From CAWGHZ01 sp963822575 (GTDB taxonomy: Bacteria > Pseudomonadota > Alphaproteobacteria > MPNO01 > DASWLB01): a stretch of 64,000 bases of DNA. Within the stretch, counting starts at the first letter, position 1. Each line of letters opens with the position of its first letter. Under the pieces are notes generated by a model. It was given only the letters and a program-made list of their open reading frames with translations. It did not search any database and had not been told where the DNA came from. The position numbers and the translations under genes are program-made. This document shows positions 36,960 through 44,770 of this stretch, in pieces. The stretch is from assembly GCA_963822575.1 (NCBI GenBank), contig CAWGHZ010000007.1, forward strand, positions 310,001 through 374,000, written 5' to 3'.

Positions 36960-37481
36960 ATGGGGTTGGAGAGAACGAGTCGGACCGTCGTGCGCGCCGC
37001 CGCGCTGGTGCTGGCGCTCGGACCGCTGGCGGGCTGCGCCGGGACGGCGCTGACGCTTGCCGGCATGGCGGGCGATGCAGTGTCGCGCGCGACCACCGGT
37101 AAGAGCATGATCGACGCCGCGATGTCGGGCCTTGCAGACCGCGACTGCGCGGCCGACCGCATCCTGACCGGCGCGCCGCTATGCCGTGACGCGCCGGAAG
37201 CGGCGCCCAAGCCTGCGCCTGCGATCGCGATCGCGCTGGCCGCGCCCGATTCGATGCCAATGGACGACGTGCGGCTCACCCCGCGCGACGGCCGGCCGAT
37301 TACCTGGGCGCCGGTGGCCGGCGGCTGGGTGCCGCTCGACCCGTCGGCCGCCGCCGCCGACGGCATCGCTGTGTCCGAGCTCGATGTCGCCGCGGCCCCG
37401 GGGCCTGCGCCCGGCCCGCCGGCCGACGCGATCATCTTCGCCGCCGCCGGCTCCGACGAGCGGATCGACGGCGCGCGGTAG
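36960..37481 (+). CDS. Predicted lipoprotein of unknown function
   Basis: A 173-residue protein, not recognised. The signal sequence MGLERTSRTVVRAAALVLAL, then GPLAGC, is a lipobox with Cys at about residue 26, so the mature protein is likely lipid-anchored. It has two further Cys in ADRDCAADR and GAPLCRDA, spaced as a possible disulfide, and then a long Ala/Pro-rich low-complexity C-terminal half with no predicted fold. ATG was chosen over an upstream TTG. Its end is nine bases from the convergent GGDEF gene. Confidence 0.65.
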   Translation: MGLERTSRTVVRAAALVLALGPLAGCAGTALTLAGMAGDAVSRATTGKSMIDAAMSGLADRDCAADRILTGAPLCRDAPEAAPKPAPAIAIALAAPDSMPMDDVRLTPRDGRPITWAPVAGGWVPLDPSAAAADGIAVSELDVAAAPGPAPGPPADAIIFAAAGSDERIDGAR

Positions 37482-37489
37482 GCTTGCTT

Positions 37490-38197
37490 CTATTCCGCCG
37501 CGGAACAGAGTGCGGGGCCGGTGCGGCGCCGCTTGTTGCCGTACATGTCGGCGTCGGCGCGCTCGAGCAGCGCCTCGGGATCGTCCTCGGCGCCGTAGGA
37601 CGCGGCGCCCAGGCTCATGCGCGCCTCGATGCGCACCCCGGAGAAGTCGCAGGCGATGCGGTCGAGCATGCCCTGCAAGGCGCGTGTCCGCTTGCGGCCA
37701 TTGCGCCAGCTCGTGTCGGCAAGAAGGATCGCGAACTCGTCTCCGCCGAGCCGCGCTACCGCGTCGATCTCGCGCACCGCGCCGGCGATCAATTGTCCGG
37801 CTTGGCGCAGCGCCTCGTCGCCGGCGGCGTGGCCGTAGCGGTCGTTGACCTCCTTGAACTGGTCGATGTCGCCGTAGATCACCACGCCGGTCTCGCCGGT
37901 GCGGCGCGCGCGGGCAACGGCGCGGCGCAGCTCGCCGAGGAAGCCGCGCCGGTTGAGGAGCCCGGTCAGCTCGTCGGTTCGCGACAGGCCTTCGAGCTGG
38001 GCGATGCGCCGGCTTTGCGTGGCGAGCCGTTCCTCCGCCGCGGCGGCGACGGCGAGGGCGCGCTCGACGATCGCGCGATGGCGGGCGTCGGGAAGGTCCT
38101 CGGCAGCAATCTCGTCGAGCAGCCGGTGGGCCATCACCCCCAGGCTGGCGGCCAGGTCGGCGCCGGCAGGAAGATCGAAATGGGGGATCGCTTTCAT
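37490..38197 (-). CDS. GGDEF-domain diguanylate cyclase
   Basis: A 235-residue soluble protein. An N-terminal helical region of about 80 residues (coiled-coil-like AVAAAAEERLATQSRRIAQL) leads into a GGDEF domain: SRTDELTGLLNRRGFLGEL, then GDIDQFKEVNDRYGH with the metal Asp, and RLGGDEFAILL as the intact active-site loop. It should make cyclic di-GMP from two GTP. No I-site RxxD is obvious five residues before the loop (REIDAVARLGGDEF), so product inhibition may be absent or altered. The ATG at 38197 is preferred over one 24 codons upstream. Confidence 0.88.
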   Translation of the reverse strand: MKAIPHFDLPAGADLAASLGVMAHRLLDEIAAEDLPDARHRAIVERALAVAAAAEERLATQSRRIAQLEGLSRTDELTGLLNRRGFLGELRRAVARARRTGETGVVIYGDIDQFKEVNDRYGHAAGDEALRQAGQLIAGAVREIDAVARLGGDEFAILLADTSWRNGRKRTRALQGMLDRIACDFSGVRIEARMSLGAASYGAEDDPEALLERADADMYGNKRRRTGPALCSAAE

Positions 38198-38433
38198 GGG
38201 CGTGTACGCTCCTTCTGGCCCGGTGCGCGCTGCAAACGGCGTGCCAGGACGGTAAGCCTTTCCGATCAAGGGGTTGCTCGGCTAGCGGGAGGCAGATCGG
38301 GACGCAGGTGGCAGAAATTGCAGCCCTGCGCCCGGCATTGTTTGCCCGGGGCGTTGGCGGGCCGGAGGGCGCCGTGGCATACTGCGCAAAGATCGCGCCG
38401 GCCCGGCCGGCGAGCCATGGGATCCTTAGAACC

Positions 38434-39240
38434 GTGACCTTTCGCGTGCCGATTCTGGCCGCGCTCCTGCTTGCCGCACTCCCGGCGGCAGCGGCGGCCG
38501 CCGCATTCGTTCCCTACCGCGCCCTCTACGACGTGACGCTCAAAAGTGCCGCGCGCGATAGCGCCGTGGCCGGCGTCGCCGGCAAGATCGAGGAGGAATG
38601 GAACGAGACCTGCGACGGCTGGACGATGCAGCAGCGCACGGCCCTCGAGATCGCGATCGGCGGCGAGGCGTCAGTGAGGCTCCTGTCGAACGTCGCCACG
38701 TGGGAGGCGCGCAACGGGCTCGCCTACCGCTTCAGCGTACGCAACCGGTCGAGCGACTCGGACGAGGAGCGGATCGAGGGCGAAGCGCGGCTCCCCGGGC
38801 CGGGAAAGGCCGGCACCGCGCGCTTTGACGCGCCCAAGGCGCACAAGATGACGCTGCCGGCCGGGACCATCTTCCCGACCACCCACACCAACGTGGTGCT
38901 GGACGCCGCCAAGAATGCGCCGGTCGTGGTCAACCGGCTGGTGTTCGACGGGCTTTCGGGCGACGGGCTGTTCGACGTGTCCGCCGTGCTGGGCCGCGCC
39001 GACGCCGCGCGCGCGCGGCCGACGAACGCGGCGCTCGGCGCGCTCGCCGGGCTCGGCGCCTGGCCGGCGCAGGTCGCCTTCTACGCGCACGGCGGGACGG
39101 GGGCGGAGCCCGACCACGAGGTCGGGCTCAGGCTTTACGCGAACGGCGTCACCGACGACATGATCCTCGATTTCGGCCCGTTCACCGTGCGCGCCACGAT
39201 CAAGGCGCTCCAGCTCGTGCCACGCCCGACCTGCCGGTAG
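38434..39240 (+). CDS. eipB: EipB-like cell-envelope integrity protein (DUF1849)
   Basis: A 268-residue exported protein starting at GTG 38434 with signal VTFRVPILAALLLAALPAAA. The mature protein opens PYRALYDVTL and has WNETCDGWTMQQRTALEI, WEARNGLAYRFSVRNRSSD and a final PRPTCR. EipB is a periplasmic beta-spiral protein of alphaproteobacteria with a conserved disulfide between the CDGW cysteine and a C-terminal one; both cysteines are present here. It supports envelope integrity. The open frame extends upstream to an ATG that would place the signal internally, so GTG is preferred. Confidence 0.85.
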   Translation: MTFRVPILAALLLAALPAAAAAAAFVPYRALYDVTLKSAARDSAVAGVAGKIEEEWNETCDGWTMQQRTALEIAIGGEASVRLLSNVATWEARNGLAYRFSVRNRSSDSDEERIEGEARLPGPGKAGTARFDAPKAHKMTLPAGTIFPTTHTNVVLDAAKNAPVVVNRLVFDGLSGDGLFDVSAVLGRADAARARPTNAALGALAGLGAWPAQVAFYAHGGTGAEPDHEVGLRLYANGVTDDMILDFGPFTVRATIKALQLVPRPTCR

Positions 39241-39273
39241 CTGGCCGTTCGATCTGGCGGGATCGCCGGCGGG

Positions 39274-40422
39274 CTACGAAACCCCGGTTTTCGCCGGCAT
39301 CTCGTCGAGCACCAGATCGTCGCGGTGGACCACCTCGTCGCGGCCGCGATAGCCGAGCCGCGCCGCGATCTCCGCCGACTTGCGTCCGGCGATCAGCCGC
39401 GCGTCGCTGGCGGAGTAGGCGCTGAGGCCGCAGCCGACGCGCCGCCCGTCGGGGCCGACCAGCGCCACCGCGTCGCCGCGCTCGAATGCCCCCTCGACGC
39501 GGGTGACGCCCGCCGGCAGCAGGCTCTTGCCCGCGTTCAGCGCGGCGACGGCCCCGGTGTCGAGCGCCAGCGTGCCCGCCGGCGTGACGTGGGCGGCGAT
39601 CCAGCGCTTGCGCGCGGTGCGCGGGTTGGCACCGGCGAGGAACCAGGTGCAGCGCGCGCCGTCCTCGATAGCGGAAAGCGGACGCGACCGCTTGCCGTCG
39701 GCGATCACCATGCGGCAGCCGGCCGCGGCGCAGATCTTGGCGGCGGCGAGCTTGGTGACCATGCCGCCGGAGGAATGGCCGGGCAGCGCCGGCCCCGCCA
39801 TCCGCTCGATCTCGGGCGTGACCGTGCGCACCTCGGGCACGAAGGGAGCGGCCGGGTCGCGGCGCGGGTCGGACTCGTAGAGCCCGTCGATGTCCGACAG
39901 CAGCACCAGCGTGTCGGCCGAGACCATCTGGGCGACGCGCGCGGCCAGGCGGTCGTTGTCGCCGAAGCGGATCTCGTCGGTCGCGACCGTGTCGTTCTCG
40001 TTGATCAGCGGCACCGCGCCGAGGCGGAACAGGGTCTCCATCGTCGCCCGCGCATTGAGATGGCGCCGCCGCTCCTCGGTGTCGGACGGGGTCAGCAGCA
40101 CCTGCGCAACGGTGAGGCCGAGCCGGCCGAGGATGTCCTGCCAGGTGCGGGCGAGCTCGATCTGGCCGGCCGCGGCCGCCGCCTGCTTCTCCTCGAGCCG
40201 CAGCGTGCCGCGGTCGAGGCCGAGGCGGCGGCGGCCGGTCGCGACGGCGCCCGACGAGACGATGGCGACCTCGATGCCGCGCTCGCGCAGTGCTGCCACG
40301 TCGGCCGCGAGTCCGCCGAGCCAGCGCCGGCGTAGCCGGCCCGTCGTGTGGTCGATCAAGAGCGCCGAGCCGATCTTGACGATGAGCCGGCGCGACGCGG
40401 CGAGGCGGTGCGGCGCGCTCAC
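39274..40422 (-). CDS. proB: Glutamate 5-kinase
   Basis: A 382-residue ProB. The amino-acid-kinase domain has IVKIGSALLID, EVAIVSSGAVATGRRRLG, LINENDTVATDEIRFGDND and HSSGGMVTKLAAAKI, all diagnostic, and a C-terminal PUA domain starts near LLPAGVTRVEGAFERGD. It phosphorylates glutamate, the first step of proline synthesis. The start is GTG at 40422, overlapping the obgE stop as GTGA, so translation is coupled to obgE. proA is not in the window. Confidence 0.95.
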   Translation of the reverse strand: MSAPHRLAASRRLIVKIGSALLIDHTTGRLRRRWLGGLAADVAALRERGIEVAIVSSGAVATGRRRLGLDRGTLRLEEKQAAAAAGQIELARTWQDILGRLGLTVAQVLLTPSDTEERRRHLNARATMETLFRLGAVPLINENDTVATDEIRFGDNDRLAARVAQMVSADTLVLLSDIDGLYESDPRRDPAAPFVPEVRTVTPEIERMAGPALPGHSSGGMVTKLAAAKICAAAGCRMVIADGKRSRPLSAIEDGARCTWFLAGANPRTARKRWIAAHVTPAGTLALDTGAVAALNAGKSLLPAGVTRVEGAFERGDAVALVGPDGRRVGCGLSAYSASDARLIAGRKSAEIAARLGYRGRDEVVHRDDLVLDEMPAKTGVS

Positions 40423-41441
40423 GGCGTGTAGGCCTGGACCGGCGCCGCTGGATGCTGCGCGCGGCGCAGCGCGAGAAGCTTGCGCATCGCGTCGCGCGTG
40501 CCCCGGCCGGTCGCGCCCGAAAGACGCAGCACGGGCTTTCCTGCCGCCGCCTCCAGTGCCTTCGCCCGCGCCTCGACGGTCGCGTCGTCGAGCGCGTCGC
40601 ACTTGTTGAGGCCGAGGATTTCCGGCTTCTCCGCAAGCCCGTGCCCGTAGGCGGCAAGCTCGTCCCGCACGACGCGCCATGCCGCGACCGGGTCGTCGGC
40701 GGTGCCGTCGACCAAATGCAGCAGCGCGGCGCAGCGTTCGATATGGCCGAGGAACCGGTCGCCCAGACCGGCGCCCTCGTGCGCGCCCTCGATCAACCCG
40801 GGGATGTCGGCCAGGACGAAGCTTTCGCCGTCGATTGCGACGACGCCGAGATAAGGCGAAAGCGTGGTGAACGGATAGTCGGCGATCTTGGGCCGCGCCT
40901 GCGACACGGCGGCAAGAAAGGTGGACTTGCCGGCATTGGGGAGGCCAACGAGCCCCGCGTCGGCGATCAGCTTGAGCCGGAGCCAGACCCATAGCTCCTC
41001 GCCCTCACCGCCGGGATCGGCGCGGCGCGGCGCCTGGTTGACCGACGACTTGAAGCGCACATTGCCGCGCCCACCCTGGCCGCCGCGTGCCAGCACCACC
41101 CGCTCGCCCGGCGCCGTGAGGTCGGCGAGCACGGTCTCCTTGTCCTCGGCGAGAATCTGCGTGCCGGCCGGGACGGGGATTACCAAGTCAGGCCCGCCCG
41201 CGCCGGAGCGGTTGGCGCCCATGCCGTGGCCACCCTTCTTGGCGCGGAAATGCTGGCGGTAGCGGAAATCGATCAGCGTGTTGAGGCCGGGTACCGCCTT
41301 GAACACCACGTCGCCGCCGCGCCCGCCGTCGCCCCCGTCGGGGCCGCCGAACTCGATGAACTTCTCGCGCCGGAACGAGACGCAGCCGGCGCCGCCGTCG
41401 CCCGACCTGAGATAGATTTTCGCCTCGTCGAGGAACTTCAT
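40419..41441 (-). CDS. obgE: GTPase Obg (ribosome assembly / stringent control)
   Basis: A 340-residue Obg GTPase. The glycine-rich N-terminal Obg fold (GDGGAGCVSFRREKFIEFGG, GGHGMGANRSGAGG) covers about residues 1-158. The G domain follows, with G1 GLPNAGKSTFL, G2 region DYPFTTLSPYLG, G3 DIPGLIEGAHEG and G4 NKCD. It lacks the extra C-terminal domain of longer Obg proteins. It follows rpmA in the classical rplU-rpmA-obg order and couples to proB. It works in 50S assembly and growth control. Confidence 0.96.
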   Translation of the reverse strand: MKFLDEAKIYLRSGDGGAGCVSFRREKFIEFGGPDGGDGGRGGDVVFKAVPGLNTLIDFRYRQHFRAKKGGHGMGANRSGAGGPDLVIPVPAGTQILAEDKETVLADLTAPGERVVLARGGQGGRGNVRFKSSVNQAPRRADPGGEGEELWVWLRLKLIADAGLVGLPNAGKSTFLAAVSQARPKIADYPFTTLSPYLGVVAIDGESFVLADIPGLIEGAHEGAGLGDRFLGHIERCAALLHLVDGTADDPVAAWRVVRDELAAYGHGLAEKPEILGLNKCDALDDATVEARAKALEAAAGKPVLRLSGATGRGTRDAMRKLLALRRAQHPAAPVQAYTP

Positions 41442-41508
41442 GGCGGGGCCAGATCAAAAGGGGGAATGGCGCGCCATTCCCCCCGGAGCCGTCCGCGCGC
41501 GGGGGCGC

Positions 41509-41763
41509 CTAGCCCTGCGGCTCGACCGAGATGTAGGTGCGCTCGCCCGACCGGCGGAAGGCCACCCGCCCGGCGGCGGTGGCGAAGATAGTGTGGTCCT
41601 TGCCCATGCCGACATTCGCGCCGGGGTGCACCTTGGTGCCGCGCTGGCGGATCAGGATGTTGCCGGGGATCACGGCCTCCCCGCCTGACTTCTTCACGCC
41701 GAGACGGCGGCCGGCGGAATCGCGGCCGTTGCGGGATGAACCGCCTGCCTTCTTGTGCGCCAT
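41509..41763 (-). CDS. rpmA: 50S ribosomal protein L27
   Basis: An 84-residue protein starting MAHKKAGGSSRNGRDSAGRR, the invariant N-terminus of L27 that reaches the peptidyl-transferase centre, followed by GGEAVIPGNILIRQRGTKVH. The start overlaps the rplU stop (TAATG), giving tight coupling to L21. Length and order are standard. A GC-rich stretch with CCCCCGG/CCGGGG-like complement lies after the stop before obgE. Confidence 0.97.
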   Translation of the reverse strand: MAHKKAGGSSRNGRDSAGRRLGVKKSGGEAVIPGNILIRQRGTKVHPGANVGMGKDHTIFATAAGRVAFRRSGERTYISVEPQG

Positions 41764-42200
41764 TACGCGTTCTCCTCGGAGCTGGCTTCGGGCGCGGGCG
41801 CCGCGGCCGGCTTCTTCGCCCGGGCGCGCGTGCGCTTGGGCTTTGCCTCGCCCTCGACGGCGGCGTCGGCCGCCGCGCGGGTCTCGCCCGCCTTCAGTAT
41901 CTGCTGGATGCGGAGCACGGTCTGAAGCTGGCGGTGGCCCTTGGTGCGGTGATAGCCCTGGCGCCGCTTCTTCTTGAAGATGACGATCTTGTCGCCCTTG
42001 GCCTGGTCGAGCACGGTGGCGGCGACGCGCGCGCCATCGACCAGGGGCGTGCCGAAAGTGGTGGTGGCGCCGTCGCCGACCGCCAGCACCTCGCCCAGCT
42101 CGATCTCCGCGCCGGGCTCGCCCGCGAGGCGCTCGACCGCGATCACGTCGTCGGGCGCGACCTTGTATTGCTTTCCGCCGGTGCGGATGACTGCGAACAT
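41763..42200 (-). CDS. rplU: 50S ribosomal protein L21
   Basis: A 145-residue L21. MFAVIRTGGKQYKVAPDDVI is the family N-terminus, and KKKRRQGYHRTKGHRQLQTV is the conserved rRNA-binding region near residues 77-96. The C-terminal 45 residues are an Ala/Lys/Pro-rich extension (KPKRTRARAKKPAAAPAPEA) not present in E. coli L21 (103 aa) but usual in some alphaproteobacteria. The start at 42200 matches other L21 proteins; an in-frame ATG six codons upstream is less likely. Confidence 0.97.
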   Translation of the reverse strand: MFAVIRTGGKQYKVAPDDVIAVERLAGEPGAEIELGEVLAVGDGATTTFGTPLVDGARVAATVLDQAKGDKIVIFKKKRRQGYHRTKGHRQLQTVLRIQQILKAGETRAAADAAVEGEAKPKRTRARAKKPAAAPAPEASSEENA

Positions 42201-42278
42201 CTTTTTCTCGCAACGCATCGCGGGCGGAGGCGCCGGCCGGGGCCGGGGCGCGCGCCGCCCGGGTTCAGGAGTGGGCGA

Positions 42279-42306
42279 AATATAGCCGCGGGCGGGCGAA
42301 AGTCAA
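42279..42306 (-). promoter_or_regulatory. Promoter of the rplU-rpmA operon
   Basis: On the minus strand TTGACT (42306-42301), a 16-base spacer and TATATT (42284-42279) make a strong sigma-70-type promoter. Transcription would begin near 42272, leaving a leader of about 70 bases before rplU. The leader is very GC-rich and contains nested complements (GGGCGGCGCGCG, CCCCGGCCCCGGC), possibly an autoregulatory L21 leader; that last point is inference. Confidence 0.65.
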
Positions 42307-42420
42307 CGCCGCCGGCCGATCCCTGCAGGAGCGCGACCGGCGGTCGAGCGCGGTTGCGGCCGGCCGGGCCTTGGGTTAGGTTCCGCGCGCCCGCGGGGGC
42401 CCCGCCCCGGGAGGCGCCGC

Positions 42421-42510
42421 GGAGGGGTGCCGGAGCGGTCGAACGGGGCGGTCTCGAAAACCGTTGTACGCGCAAGCGTACCGTGGGTTCGAATCCCACC
42501 CCCTCCGCCA
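42421..42510 (+). tRNA. tRNA-Ser (anticodon CGA)
   Basis: A 90-base gene with encoded CCA. The acceptor stem pairs GGAGGGG (42421-42427) with CCCCTCC, the anticodon stem CGGT/ACCG encloses the loop CTCGAAA, giving CGA, which reads UCG codons. A long variable arm (TGTACGCGCAAGCGTACC) marks a class II tRNA, and the T arm is GTGGG-TTCGAAT-CCCAC. Upstream, TTGCGG and TAGGTT 17 bases apart may be its promoter, and TTTTT directly after CCA may end the transcript. The DNA beyond it changes character, suggesting an island attachment site. Confidence 0.96.
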
Positions 42511-42534
42511 GTTTTTCTGTTTACTGCTCGTAGC

Positions 42535-42894
42535 TCACCCGTGTACCGTTACATGGATCGAAACGCGAACGCGTGCGCTTGTTGACCGATTTGCAAACCA
42601 ACTGCAAACGGGTTCCGAGCGGGGCACTCGGTTGTGGTTCGTTCCGGCCCGATGGCCCTCCACTGTGTGCGGCGAATTGCTCGGCAGATTTAAAGCACGC
42701 GGCACTGAGCCGAGCCACCGCTCCAGGTAGGCGGTGACGGTCATTTTCGTCGGCTCGACATACTCGCCGACGCGCAGCTCGTTCGTTGCTTGACGCGGAC
42801 GCGACTTAGCGGCCAGCCCTGCACCATTGCGTGCAACGAGCCGAAGCGTGTGGGTAGCGTTGTGGGTCTCCTGAGGCGCTGACGGCCAGGTCAC
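42535..42894 (-). pseudogene. Tyrosine-integrase relic (N-terminal part)
   Basis: A 119-codon open frame whose middle part matches the Arm/core-binding N-terminal segment of phage-type tyrosine integrases: RQATNELRVGEYVEPTKMTV, then TAYLERWLGS (about residues 34-63). Both the start of the Arm domain and the whole catalytic domain are missing, and the flanking residues do not fit. It lies about 25 bases beyond the tRNA-Ser 3' end, the place where such integrases sit after inserting into a tRNA gene. I read it as the decayed integrase of the island that starts here. Confidence 0.7.
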
Positions 42895-43211
42895 TGAAGT
42901 TGCTGGCCGAACTCCAGAGGTTGGGCGGATATCCCTTCCGACGAGTCATGGGGCATGTCGACACACCAAGCTTTCCGTCGGCTCAGTTCGCAGCGTGCAC
43001 CGCGAGTTTTGGGCTGCCTGTCGTGCACCGGCGCAACCGTGAGAGGCTCGCGTTGCCTTATCGCGTTCGCCCTCGCCGTGCGACCGTCCAATGGTCGTGC
43101 GTTTCTCTCGAACAGGGAGGCAACCCGTACACGCGGCGGCAATCGTAGCGCAAAGAGTGCTGTTGGCCGTTCTCAGCGTCATCTTCCGGAATTCTGGGAC
43201 ATAAAACCGGC
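42895..43211. other. Intergenic stretch without recognisable gene
   Basis: About 317 bases between the integrase relic and the arsR promoter. The base composition is less GC-rich than the core genes to the left. Short open frames on both strands lack ribosome-binding sites, family motifs and codon bias. It is probably residual island DNA. Confidence 0.5.
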
Positions 43212-43248
43212 TTGACTCGATACGACATTTCCGGTAATTATGAAATGT
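43212..43248 (+). promoter_or_regulatory. arsR1 promoter and dyad operator
   Basis: TTGACT at 43212-43217 and TAATTA at 43235-43240 are spaced by 17 bases. A perfect dyad ACATTTC (43225-43231) and GAAATGT (43242-43248) with ten bases between covers the -10 element and reaches the GTG start codon. An ArsR dimer there would block RNA polymerase. The start of transcription would fall at or next to GTG 43247, so the mRNA may be leaderless. Confidence 0.65.
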
Positions 43249-43642
43249 GGAATCAAGTGACGCCATCAAGAGGCTTTCGGCTCTTGCCCAGGACGGGCGC
43301 CTCGACGCGTTCCGGCTTCTCGTCAAGGCCGGACCGGAGGGCATGGCCGCGGGCGACATCGCGCGCAGGTTGGGCGTTGCCGCCAACACGCTCTCCGCAC
43401 AGCTCCTGATCCTTGCCAATGCTCAGCTCGTGCGCGCCCGGCGCGAGGGACGGTCGATCATCTATTCCGCGAATTTCGAGTCGATGCGCGATCTCCTCGT
43501 CTTTCTGACGCAGGACTGCTGCGCGGGCGACGCGGCGGTCTGCGCGCCCTTGGCCCAACTCGCCCTGGGCTCCCTCGAATGCAAACCCGCCAAAGGAGGG
43601 CTTCGGCATGAAGCGCCTGCACGTACACGTCGCAGTCGATGA
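43247..43642 (+). CDS. arsR: ArsR-family arsenical-responsive repressor (copy 1)
   Basis: A 131-residue winged-helix repressor. DAIKRLSALAQDGRLDAFRL is the first helix pair, GDIARRLGVAANTLSAQLLI the recognition helix, and EGRSIIYSANFESMRDLLVF the wing and dimer helix. The C-terminal CCAGDAAVC supplies thiols that may bind As(III). The GTG at 43247 is the only possible early start: an in-frame TGA ends two codons before it. The tail overlaps arsI by 35 bases. It should repress arsR-arsI-arsC. Confidence 0.88.
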   Translation: MESSDAIKRLSALAQDGRLDAFRLLVKAGPEGMAAGDIARRLGVAANTLSAQLLILANAQLVRARREGRSIIYSANFESMRDLLVFLTQDCCAGDAAVCAPLAQLALGSLECKPAKGGLRHEAPARTRRSR

Positions 43643-44063
43643 TTTGGGCCGCTCGATCGGCTTCTACTCGACCCTGTTCGCGGCCGAGCCGCTGGTCGTC
43701 AAGGACGACTACGCCAAATGGATGCTCGAAGATCCCAGGGTTAATTTCGCGATCTCTGCGCGGAGTGCGGTCCGGCCAGGTCTCGACCATCTCGGCATCC
43801 AGGTCGAAACCGACGACGAGCTGCGTGACTTCGCCGACCGTCTGAAGGACGCCGGCGAGGCGACGCGTGACCAGGAGGCGGCGACGTGCTGCTACGCGCG
43901 CTCGAACAAATCCTGGGTCAACGATCCCACGGGCATCCGGTGGGAGACGTTCTTCACCTTCGGCGAGGCAACGATTTACGGCGAGGATGAGACACCGCTC
44001 GCTGCGGAATTGAAATCCTGCGGCGACTCTGCATCCTGCGGCCAAGCGCAAAGCTGCTGTTAG
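43608..44063 (+). CDS. arsI: ArsI-type C-As lyase (VOC family)
   Basis: A 151-residue VOC protein of the ArsI/CadI group. KRLHVHVAVDDLGRSIGFYS starts it, GLDHLGIQVE contributes a His ligand, TCCYARSNKSWV holds the vicinal Cys94-Cys95 pair that binds trivalent organoarsenicals, and GIRWETFFTFG gives the Glu ligand. ArsI cleaves the carbon-arsenic bond of MAs(III) with Fe(II) and O2, releasing As(III). The C-terminus adds CGDSASCGQAQSCC, an extra cysteine-rich tail. AAAGGAGG precedes the ATG, and arsC follows after ten bases. Confidence 0.9.
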   Translation: MKRLHVHVAVDDLGRSIGFYSTLFAAEPLVVKDDYAKWMLEDPRVNFAISARSAVRPGLDHLGIQVETDDELRDFADRLKDAGEATRDQEAATCCYARSNKSWVNDPTGIRWETFFTFGEATIYGEDETPLAAELKSCGDSASCGQAQSCC

Positions 44064-44073
44064 GAGGCACGCC

Positions 44074-44601
44074 ATGCCATCGCAACGGACCGGTCGACCA
44101 TACAACGTGCTGTTTCTCTGCACCGGCAATTCCGCCCGGTCCATCTTCGGCGAGGCGATTCTGAACAAGTTCGGTGCCGGCAAGTTCAGAGCCTTTTCCG
44201 CGGGTTCGCATCCCACCGGGCAGGTGAACCCGCACGCGCTGGCGCTCCTCGCCCAGTTCGGCCTTCCCACAGAGGGGTTGCGTTCGAAGAACTGGGACGA
44301 GTTCGCGAAGCCGGGTGCGCCCGCGCTCGATTTCGTGTTCACCGTCTGCGACAAGGCTGCGGCCGAGGTCTGCCCCATCTGGCCCGGTCAGCCGATGACG
44401 GCGCATTGGGGGGTACCCGATCCTGCCGCCGTGACCGGCAGCGAAAAGGCGATCGAGGCTGCATTCCGCGACGCCTTCATGACTTTGCGGCGCCGTATCG
44501 AGCTGTTCGCCAGCTTGCCGGTCACGAGCCTCGACAAGTTGTCGCTGAAAAAGCGGCTCGACGAGATCGGCAAGACAAGCGCGGAAAAGACGCCGGCGTG
44601 A
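44074..44601 (+). CDS. arsC: Arsenate reductase ArsC (low-molecular-weight phosphatase type)
   Basis: A 175-residue reductase. The P-loop is LCTGNSARS with nucleophile Cys16, VFTVCDKAAAEVCPIWPG holds the redox pair of cysteines, and HWGVPDPAAV has the conserved Asp. This arrangement is the thioredoxin-coupled type: As(V) is reduced to As(III) and the oxidised disulfide is moved outward. The last about 45 residues (LASLPVTSLDKLSLKKRLDE-like) are standard. GGAGG lies eight bases before the ATG. It makes the As(III) that the Acr3 pump encoded 1.2 kb away can export. Confidence 0.93.
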   Translation: MPSQRTGRPYNVLFLCTGNSARSIFGEAILNKFGAGKFRAFSAGSHPTGQVNPHALALLAQFGLPTEGLRSKNWDEFAKPGAPALDFVFTVCDKAAAEVCPIWPGQPMTAHWGVPDPAAVTGSEKAIEAAFRDAFMTLRRRIELFASLPVTSLDKLSLKKRLDEIGKTSAEKTPA

Positions 44602-44640
44602 TGGGCCGCGGTCGCCCTGGAAGGCGATCCGCAGTCCCGG

Positions 44641-44770
44641 CTAGCGCGGTTTTCGATCGGACGGGTCCAGCCGGCTCCCCCGTCCGGCCACCCACACCAG
44701 GATACTGTCGTTGGGTGGCCGGGTGGAGGTGCGGGCCGGTGCGATTCCGCGTGAGCGGAAAAGGCCCTAG
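44641..44770. repeat. 130-bp repeat element, copy A (CTAG ends)
   Basis: It starts and ends with CTAG and matches copy B at 63310-63439 in the same orientation at 122 of 130 positions. Inside, CCGGCCACCCA and TGGGTGGCCGG form an 11-bp stem, and TTCCGC-GTGA-GCGGAA forms a perfect hairpin with a GNRA-type loop near the right end. No open frame is conserved. The right CTAG supplies the TAG stop of the reverse permease fragment. CTAG borders fit IS630 (TA within CTAG) or IS5-type (YTAR) target duplication, so a small non-autonomous element is likely. Confidence 0.85.

Noticed and set aside
42891..43142. A possible 83-codon minus-strand gene upstream of arsR1
   Set aside because: There is no ribosome-binding site, no recognised family, and it lies in residual island sequence.
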